Source: Alphaproteobacteria bacterium
Lineage (GTDB): Bacteria > Pseudomonadota > Alphaproteobacteria > Sphingomonadales > Sphingomonadaceae
Direction of reading: 5' to 3'
NCBI GenBank assembly: GCA_028293005.1
Contig: JAQGLH010000053.1
Location: 1 to 11,039 of the forward strand
Length of the DNA: 11,039 nucleotides
The notes beneath the pieces were generated by a model, which was not told where the DNA came from, did no database searches, and saw nothing but the letters and a program-made list of their open reading frames with translations. Every line of letters starts with the position of its first letter. Within the stretch, counting starts at the first letter, position 1. Position numbers and translations under genes: made by a program. Positions 7,011 through 11,039 of the stretch are shown one piece after another.

Positions 7011-7058
7011 GACGTACCGCACGCGGCGGAACGTCGGGATCGGTTGGGCGGGGAAGCC

Positions 7059-7087
7059 GGGGACAAGTCGATCGGGGGACAATTCGA
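7059..7087. repeat. Direct repeat GGGGACAAKTCGA, two copies with 16-bp period
   Basis: Copies at 7059-7071 (GGGGACAAGTCGA) and 7075-7087 (GGGGACAATTCGA) differ at one base. They lie in the receptor leader 73-101 bases before the ATG. Could be protein-binding repeats or leader RNA structure; function unknown. Confidence 0.45.
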
Positions 7088-7097
7088 CAACAGCCGA

Positions 7098-7111
7098 TCT
7101 GCTTTTGGGGG
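7098..7111 (+). promoter_or_regulatory. Half-site of the C5-N4-G5 motif close to the receptor start
   Basis: TCTGC-TTTT-GGGGG then AGC. The decamer CTTTTGGGGG (7102-7111) also occurs at 2860-2869 and, as its complement, at 6868-6877. Only the G arm is conserved, so this is the weakest member of the set. Confidence 0.3.
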
Positions 7112-7149
7112 AGCCCAATCAGAATTCAGCGAACGCTCTTACAAAAAAT

Positions 7150-7153
7150 GGAG
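7150..7153 (+). promoter_or_regulatory. Shine-Dalgarno of the TonB receptor gene
   Basis: GGAG 6 bases before ATG 7160. It decides between two close ATG codons (7148 and 7160) and against the upstream TTG at 6935; only 7160 has both this site and an immediate signal peptide. Confidence 0.65.
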
Positions 7154-7159
7154 ACAGGG

Positions 7160-9625
7160 ATGGTCACGTCAAAGACGCTCTTGGGTGCAGCGAGCCTCAT
7201 ATCGCTGGCGGTTGGGGCAAGCGCCGCATCGGCTCAGGATGCTGGTCCGGCGCAGGTCGCGCAAGCGTCCGGCGATCAAAGTCCCGTCCCGGGGGGCACC
7301 GCCGAGTCGCAGTCGAGCGGCGTGCTCAACGAAGACATTGTCGTCACAGCCCAGAAGAGATCTCAGAATCTTCAGGACGTCGGTATTGCGATCACCGCGG
7401 TCAGCGGCGTCCAGATCAAGGCTCTCGGTCTCCAGGACAGCATCGACATTGCGAAAATGTCCTCGAACGTGACGATTTCCGGCAGCTACGGCGGCATGAT
7501 GTCGCAGTTCACGATCCGCGGCGTCACCCAGAACGACTTCAACGATCACGTCGAATCGGTCATCGCCGTCTATGTCGACGACACCTATGTGGCGATGCAG
7601 CAGGGCCAGCTGTTCGGCATGTTCGACCTCGAGCGCGTCGAGGCGCTGAAAGGGCCGCAGGGCACATTGTTCGGACGCAACGCGACCGGCGGCCTGGTTC
7701 ATTTCATCACGCGGCGTCCGACCTCGACGTTCGAGGGCTTCGTCGATGCGACCTACGGCTCATATGATCAGGTGCGGCTGGAAGGCGCGCTCGGGGGGCC
7801 GCTCGCGCCATCGATCCGCGCCCGGCTTTCGGGCCTCTACGAGCGCTATGACGGCTACATCAAAAACAAATACCCCGAAGAAACGTTCGTGCCGGCCGCG
7901 CTCGTGCCGGGGCTCGGCGGGATTCCCGCCAAAGGCGCCGGAGGCGATCTTGGCGGAATCAAGAGCAACGCCGCGTTCCGCGCGCAGATCGAGGCCGACC
8001 TCACGCCGGACGTCGAAATCTGGACGTCCGGCTTCTACAGCAGGTTCGTCGGATCCTCGGCCCCCTATCAGCAAAGCCCGAGCACGGTCGCGATTCTCGA
8101 TGCCGCCGGCAATCACATCAACACGATCGTCGCCTCGCCCACCGAGACGTGCGAATCGATCCAGGTCGGGGCGTGCGTCAACGGCGCATTCGACGGCGAT
8201 GCCAATGCGGTCCGCGAGGTGCCGGGCGCCAGCTTCTTCGGCTATCTCGATCCGGACGGAAGCGGCCGCACGACCTCCAGCGATTATTCGTTCGAGAACG
8301 GCAGCTACATGCGCACCTATGGCGGCAGCGGAAAGCTGACTGCCAAGGTCCTCGGCGCGACGCTCACCGCGATCACCGACTACAAGAAATTCAAGAAGAA
8401 CTTCCTCTTCGATCTCACCGCTGGCCCGGAAAACCAGTTCTTCTGGATCGGCACGTCGAAGGAACGTTCGTTCACGCAGGAGCTGCGGATCGACGGCGAG
8501 AACGGGCCGCTGCAATGGGTCGTCGGCGCTTATTATCTCAACATCAAGAATCACAGCGTGCACGGGATTGGCGCGCTTCCCAACAGCGCCTTCCCGATCA
8601 ACGGCTGGGATCAGCCGCGCATCGCCAACCTCAAGACCAGATCCTATTCGCTGTTCGGCCAGGGCGAGTTCTCGATCACCGATACCGTGACGCTGATCGG
8701 CGGCCTGCGTGGCACGCGCGAGAAGAAGGATTACAACTTCGAGGTACTGTTCGTGCCGACCACCTTGGCAAACGATCCCAAGGTGTGGGACTTCAGCCCG
8801 GCGATCGATGTTCCGGGCTTCTCACAAGCCTTGTTCACCGGCAAAAATTCCAAGTTTTTGTGGAGCTGGAAAGCGCAGCTGAATTGGGAGCCGTCGCCCG
8901 ATTACCTGCTGTACGCGGGCGTCACCCAGGGCGTTAAGGCCGGCAGCTACAACGCCGGCGGCCCGCCCCTCCCCGCCAGTGAGATCCCGTACAAGCCTGA
9001 AAAGCTGATTTCCTACGAGGTCGGTCTGAAGTCGACCATCCTCGACGGCCGGGCACGCATGAATCTCTCGGCTTTCTATTATGACTATACCAACTATCAA
9101 GCGACGCGCTGGCTCGGCTTCTCGAGCCTCGTGATCAACGCCGACGCCCGCTTCTACGGTGCCGAAGCGGAGTTTTCCGCATCGATCACCGACGATCTCG
9201 AGGCGATGGTCAATGTCGGCTTCCAGAAGAACAAGGTGAAGGACGTCCCGGTCGGTGGGCAGCTGCGCGACGTTGAAACCACGTTCGCACCCGAATGGAC
9301 GATGTCGGGCATGCTGCGCTACACGATCCCAACGACGGTGATGGGCGGAGACATCTCGCTTCAGGCCGACGGCTATTATCAATCGGCGGTCTGGCAAAAC
9401 CTCAACAACTTCGACGCGAACCGCCTGCAAAGCTATTTCATCGCGAACGCGCGCGTGACGTGGAAGCATCGCGCCTACGGCCTCAGCGTCAGCGCCTGGG
9501 CCAAGAACATCTTCGACAATGTGTACGACACGATCGGCTTCGACGAATCGCAGATCACGGGCACCAACCTGACGGCACAGGGCAAACCGCAATGGTTCGG
9601 CCTGACCGTCAACAAGAGCTTCTGA
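7160..9625 (+). CDS. TonB-dependent outer membrane receptor
   Basis: Outer-membrane active transporter of 821 residues, powered by TonB-ExbBD. The N-terminus MVTSKTLLGAASLISLAV followed by GASAASA-QD is a classic Sec signal peptide, cleavage expected after residue 25. EDIVVTAQKR (58-67) opens the plug, which runs to about 187 and contains RGVTQNDF, VYVDDTYV, LERVEALKGPQGTLFGRNATGG and FITRRPT. The rest is a beta-barrel with alternating strands such as RLEGALGG, ARLSGLYERYDGY, SYEVGLKSTILDGRARMNLSA, ending in the aromatic residue Phe (VNKSF), the usual barrel-assembly signal. There is no N-terminal FecA-like signalling domain and no sigma/anti-sigma pair, so control is probably by the neighbouring two-component system. 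Two cysteines (331 and 339) may form a disulfide in an external loop. The type is common in sphingomonads, where such receptors take up plant and aromatic compounds as well as iron chelates; substrate unknown. Confidence 0.95.
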   Translation: MVTSKTLLGAASLISLAVGASAASAQDAGPAQVAQASGDQSPVPGGTAESQSSGVLNEDIVVTAQKRSQNLQDVGIAITAVSGVQIKALGLQDSIDIAKMSSNVTISGSYGGMMSQFTIRGVTQNDFNDHVESVIAVYVDDTYVAMQQGQLFGMFDLERVEALKGPQGTLFGRNATGGLVHFITRRPTSTFEGFVDATYGSYDQVRLEGALGGPLAPSIRARLSGLYERYDGYIKNKYPEETFVPAALVPGLGGIPAKGAGGDLGGIKSNAAFRAQIEADLTPDVEIWTSGFYSRFVGSSAPYQQSPSTVAILDAAGNHINTIVASPTETCESIQVGACVNGAFDGDANAVREVPGASFFGYLDPDGSGRTTSSDYSFENGSYMRTYGGSGKLTAKVLGATLTAITDYKKFKKNFLFDLTAGPENQFFWIGTSKERSFTQELRIDGENGPLQWVVGAYYLNIKNHSVHGIGALPNSAFPINGWDQPRIANLKTRSYSLFGQGEFSITDTVTLIGGLRGTREKKDYNFEVLFVPTTLANDPKVWDFSPAIDVPGFSQALFTGKNSKFLWSWKAQLNWEPSPDYLLYAGVTQGVKAGSYNAGGPPLPASEIPYKPEKLISYEVGLKSTILDGRARMNLSAFYYDYTNYQATRWLGFSSLVINADARFYGAEAEFSASITDDLEAMVNVGFQKNKVKDVPVGGQLRDVETTFAPEWTMSGMLRYTIPTTVMGGDISLQADGYYQSAVWQNLNNFDANRLQSYFIANARVTWKHRAYGLSVSAWAKNIFDNVYDTIGFDESQITGTNLTAQGKPQWFGLTVNKSF

Positions 9626-9638
9626 CCTGATCGGGAGA

Positions 9639-9682
9639 CCGATGCGGCGGCGCGGGCTCCCATCCCGTGCCGTCCGCATCGG
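9639..9682. terminator. Bidirectional terminator-like hairpin between convergent genes
   Basis: Stem of 18 base pairs: CCGATGCGG (9639-9647) pairs with CCGCATCGG (9674-9682), and CGGCGCGGG (9648-9656) pairs with CCCGTGCCG (9664-9672) with one G-T wobble. The loop is CTCCCAT and one T (9673) is bulged. It starts 14 bases after the receptor stop and lies 19 bases past the regulator stop on the other strand. There is no T-tract on either side, so it may act as a transcript-end stabiliser or pause site rather than a classic intrinsic terminator. Confidence 0.7.
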
Positions 9683-9700
9683 GATCGGGCGACTGCGCCT

Positions 9701-10654
9701 TCAGCCGGCGCGCTGCTGCGAAGGCGTGATGGAGAAGCGCCGCTTGTACGCGCGCGAGAAATGGCCGGCGCTTCGAAATCCGCACGCCACCGCCACCGCC
9801 GTCACCGACATCCCCGATTTCTGCACCAGTTGCTGGGCCTGATCGAGCCGGATCCGCATGTAAGCGCCGTTCACGCTCTCGCGAAGGTGGAGCAGGAAGA
9901 GCCGTTCGAGCTGCCGGACAGAAACTCCGGCCAGCGCCGCCAGGTCCTCGCGCCCGAGCGGATCCTCGACCGCCAGCTCCATTCGGGCGAGCACCTTCAA
10001 CAGGCGATCGTCATGGACATCATAACGATCGCGCAAGCTGAGACGCTGCGGCCGGTCGGCGCTCCTGCTCTCGGTCCGGATGAACCATTCGCCGACCCTC
10101 GTCGCCAGATCATGGCCCTGCTCGCGCTCGATCAGCTCGATCGCGAGATCGAGGCCGGCCGTACCCCCGGCGCAGGTCAGCCGGCGGCGGTCCACGACGT
10201 AGAGCGCCGGCTCGAACGACACCGCCGGAAATTGCTCGAGGAAGGCGAGCTGATGGTCCCAATGGATGGTCGCGCGATAGCCTTCCAGGAGACCGGCGCG
10301 CGCCAGCAGGAACGGCCCGCCCGAGACGCCGGCGAGGCGGGTACCGGAAAGCGCGAGCTTGCGCAGCCAGGCAAAGGTGGCGGAATCGGCAAAGGACGCG
10401 GGATCGCCGGCGGCAAACACGAACAACGTGTCGCATTGCAGCTCCTCCCCCACCATACGGTCCGCGATCACGCTGGCGCCGTTCGAAGCCCGTGCCGGAC
10501 GGCCGTCGATCGTGACATGCAGCCATTCGTAGAGATCGGTGCCGGCGAGCGCGTTCGCCGCGCGGAAGGGCTCGATCACCGAGGCGTAGGACATCAACGC
10601 GAAGCCGTCGATCAGCAGCAGGCCCAGCCTGTGGGGATCAACATTCTTGATCAT
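9701..10654 (-). CDS. GlxA family transcriptional regulator (DJ-1/PfpI plus AraC HTH)
   Basis: Cytoplasmic regulator of 317 residues, normal for the family. The N-terminal DJ-1/PfpI-like domain (about 9-185) holds LFVFAAGDP, GVSGGPFLLARAGLL and TCAGGTAGLDLAIELIE. At the nucleophile-elbow position it has Ser111 (GVSGG) instead of the catalytic Cys of true DJ-1 enzymes, so it should bind a ligand rather than catalyse. The C-terminal AraC domain (about 215-315) has two helix-turn-helix motifs, LAALAGVSVRQLERLF and VTAVAVACGFRSAGHFSRAY. Characterised relatives include GbdR, SouR and CdhR, which control glycine betaine, sarcosine and carnitine catabolism. The divergent soxB, 95 bases away, fits a SouR/GbdR-like role. 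A candidate promoter (TTGATC, 16 bases, CATAAG) and a palindrome over its expected start site suggest self-regulation. Ligand is inferred, not shown. Confidence 0.93.
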   Translation of the reverse strand: MIKNVDPHRLGLLLIDGFALMSYASVIEPFRAANALAGTDLYEWLHVTIDGRPARASNGASVIADRMVGEELQCDTLFVFAAGDPASFADSATFAWLRKLALSGTRLAGVSGGPFLLARAGLLEGYRATIHWDHQLAFLEQFPAVSFEPALYVVDRRRLTCAGGTAGLDLAIELIEREQGHDLATRVGEWFIRTESRSADRPQRLSLRDRYDVHDDRLLKVLARMELAVEDPLGREDLAALAGVSVRQLERLFLLHLRESVNGAYMRIRLDQAQQLVQKSGMSVTAVAVACGFRSAGHFSRAYKRRFSITPSQQRAG

Positions 10655-10683
10655 ATGTCGCTTCTGGGCACGCTCATGTCGCT
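10655..10683. repeat. Direct repeat ATGTCGCT with 21-bp period, AraC-type operator candidate
   Basis: ATGTCGCT at 10655-10662 and 10676-10683, with GG also matching at 10666-10667 and 10687-10688. A 21-bp period places both copies on one face of the helix, as is typical for AraC family dimers. The first copy abuts the regulator start codon, the whole element lies upstream of soxB. Confidence 0.45.
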
Positions 10684-10684
10684 G

Positions 10685-10700
10685 TGGGAGAAATCTCCCA
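10685..10700. promoter_or_regulatory. 16-bp palindrome TGGGAGAAATCTCCCA in the divergent promoter
   Basis: Arms TGGGAGA and TCTCCCA around AA, perfectly symmetric. It is centred 38 bases from the regulator ATG and 57 bases from the soxB ATG. It lies 4 bases downstream of the -10 of the candidate regulator promoter, a repressing position there, and upstream of soxB, an activating position. Could also form an RNA hairpin in the regulator leader. Confidence 0.55.
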
Positions 10701-10704
10701 TCTG

Positions 10705-10732
10705 CTTATGCGCTAAGGTTCCTGACGATCAA
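10705..10732 (-). promoter_or_regulatory. Candidate sigma-70-like promoter of the GlxA-type regulator
   Basis: On the minus strand TTGATC (10732-10727) and CATAAG (10710-10705) with a 16-base spacer; each hexamer matches four of six consensus bases. The position, about 50 bases before the ATG at 10654, is suitable. By eye only. Confidence 0.35.
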
Positions 10733-10749
10733 CTGAGTTTCTTCCCACC

Positions 10750-11039
10750 ATGGCACGATATTCGATCATCAATCTCGCGAAGAACGCGCTGTCGGGGCAC
10801 CGCCGGTGGAAGCCGACGTGGCGCGATGCCAGCCCGCGTAGCCATTATGACGTGATCATCATCGGTGGCGGCGGCCATGGCCTCGCCACGGCTTATTATC
10901 TCGCCAAGGTTCATGGCATCCACAACGTCGCCGTCGTCGAAAAGGGATGGATCGGCGGCGTCAACATGGGACGCATCACAACCATCATCCGCTCCAACTA
11001 CGGACTCGACGGCAACACCACATTCTACGAATGGGGGAT
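10750..11039 (+). CDS. soxB: Sarcosine oxidase beta subunit family protein (SoxB), N-terminal part
   Basis: FAD-binding subunit of a heterotetrameric sarcosine oxidase, which in the cytoplasm converts sarcosine to glycine while passing the methyl group to tetrahydrofolate. The 96 visible residues begin [20 protein letters not shown] and include the dinucleotide-binding motif [21 protein letters not shown] (residues 33-53), then [11 protein letters not shown] and [11 protein letters not shown], all characteristic of SoxB. The full family length is about 410 residues, so most lies off the right edge, including the region of covalent FMN attachment. The ATG at 10750 gives the family's usual N-terminus, though no clear Shine-Dalgarno precedes it. 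The stretch [10 protein letters not shown] departs from the more usual GG(G)N-x-x-RNTT. N-methylglutamate dehydrogenase subunits are close homologs and cannot be excluded from this fragment. soxD, soxA and soxG would be expected just downstream. Confidence 0.87.
   Translation, partial: MARYSIINLAKNALSGHRRWKPTWRDASPRSHYDVIIIGGGGHGLATAYYLAKVHGIHNVAVVEKGWIGGVNMGRITTIIRSNYGLDGNTTFYEWG

Larger units (their letters stand above)
6616..7159. other. 544-base divergent intergenic region between sensor kinase and TonB receptor
   Basis: I see no credible gene; the short frames here lack a ribosome site and protein-like composition. The region is dense in candidate control elements: an inverted repeat AACGGT-ACTAA-ACCGTT (6764-6780), the tandem C5-N4-G5 pair (6868-6927), a 15-bp operator-like palindrome (6996-7010), a 13-bp direct repeat (7059-7087) and a half-site at 7102-7111. 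It must hold the promoters for both the receptor and the kinase operon, and leaves the receptor with a leader of up to about 200 bases if transcription starts near the tandem pair. Confidence 0.7.

Noticed and set aside
6935..7159. Upstream TTG start that would add 75 residues to the TonB receptor
   Set aside because: The added residues would bury the signal peptide and they overlap operator-like DNA. ATG 7160 has a ribosome site and an immediate signal peptide.
7760..9679. Two minus-strand open frames (267 and 285 codons) opposite the TonB receptor
   Set aside because: Antisense to well-supported receptor sequence; composition typical of reverse-strand shadows. One also runs through the hairpin at 9639-9682.

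Overview
The window is a stretch of a high-GC proteobacterial chromosome. It is most likely from a sphingomonad-type alphaproteobacterium, judging by a TonB-dependent receptor of the 'DIVVTAQKR' type, a large hybrid sensor kinase with a degenerate PAS/GAF front end, GTG starts on three genes, and tightly packed metabolic genes. There are seven protein genes, two of them cut by the window edges. I see no tRNA, rRNA, CRISPR array or insertion sequence.

Layout. (1) 1-1150, minus: catalytic subunit of a Rieske non-heme iron oxygenase, C-terminus off the left edge. (2) 1447-2652, minus: 12-helix MFS transporter. (3) 3009-3641 and 3628-6615, minus: a two-component pair in one operon. The kinase carries two complete kinase modules around a receiver, and its gene overlaps the NarL/LuxR-type response regulator gene by 14 bases. 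(4) 7160-9625, plus: TonB-dependent outer membrane receptor behind a 544-base intergenic region. (5) 9639-9682: strong hairpin between convergent genes. (6) 9701-10654, minus: GlxA/GbdR-like regulator (DJ-1/PfpI domain plus AraC DNA-binding domain). (7) 10750 to the right edge, plus: N-terminus of a SoxB-type sarcosine oxidase beta subunit, divergent from the regulator.

How the parts may work together. Receptor (outer membrane), MFS carrier (inner membrane) and Rieske oxygenase (cytoplasm) look like an uptake-and-attack route for one small organic substrate, with the two-component system in the middle as the likely controller. The strongest new signal is non-coding. C5-N4-G5 palindromes occur upstream of the oxygenase, the transporter and the receptor. 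In front of both the oxygenase and the receptor they form a tandem pair with exactly 46-bp spacing, in the same order relative to the gene, with the same gene-proximal submotif (CCTC-N4-GGGGGTAG). I infer a local regulon, probably run by the LuxR-type response regulator.

The GlxA-like regulator and soxB form a second, divergent unit. Their 95-base intergenic region holds a 16-bp near-perfect palindrome and an 8-bp direct repeat with 21-bp period. The GlxA-SoxB pairing points to catabolism of N-methylated compounds (glycine betaine, sarcosine, carnitine type). Whether the Rieske oxygenase belongs to that same pathway as an N-demethylase is open: its metal-bridging residue is Asp, as in aromatic-ring dioxygenases.
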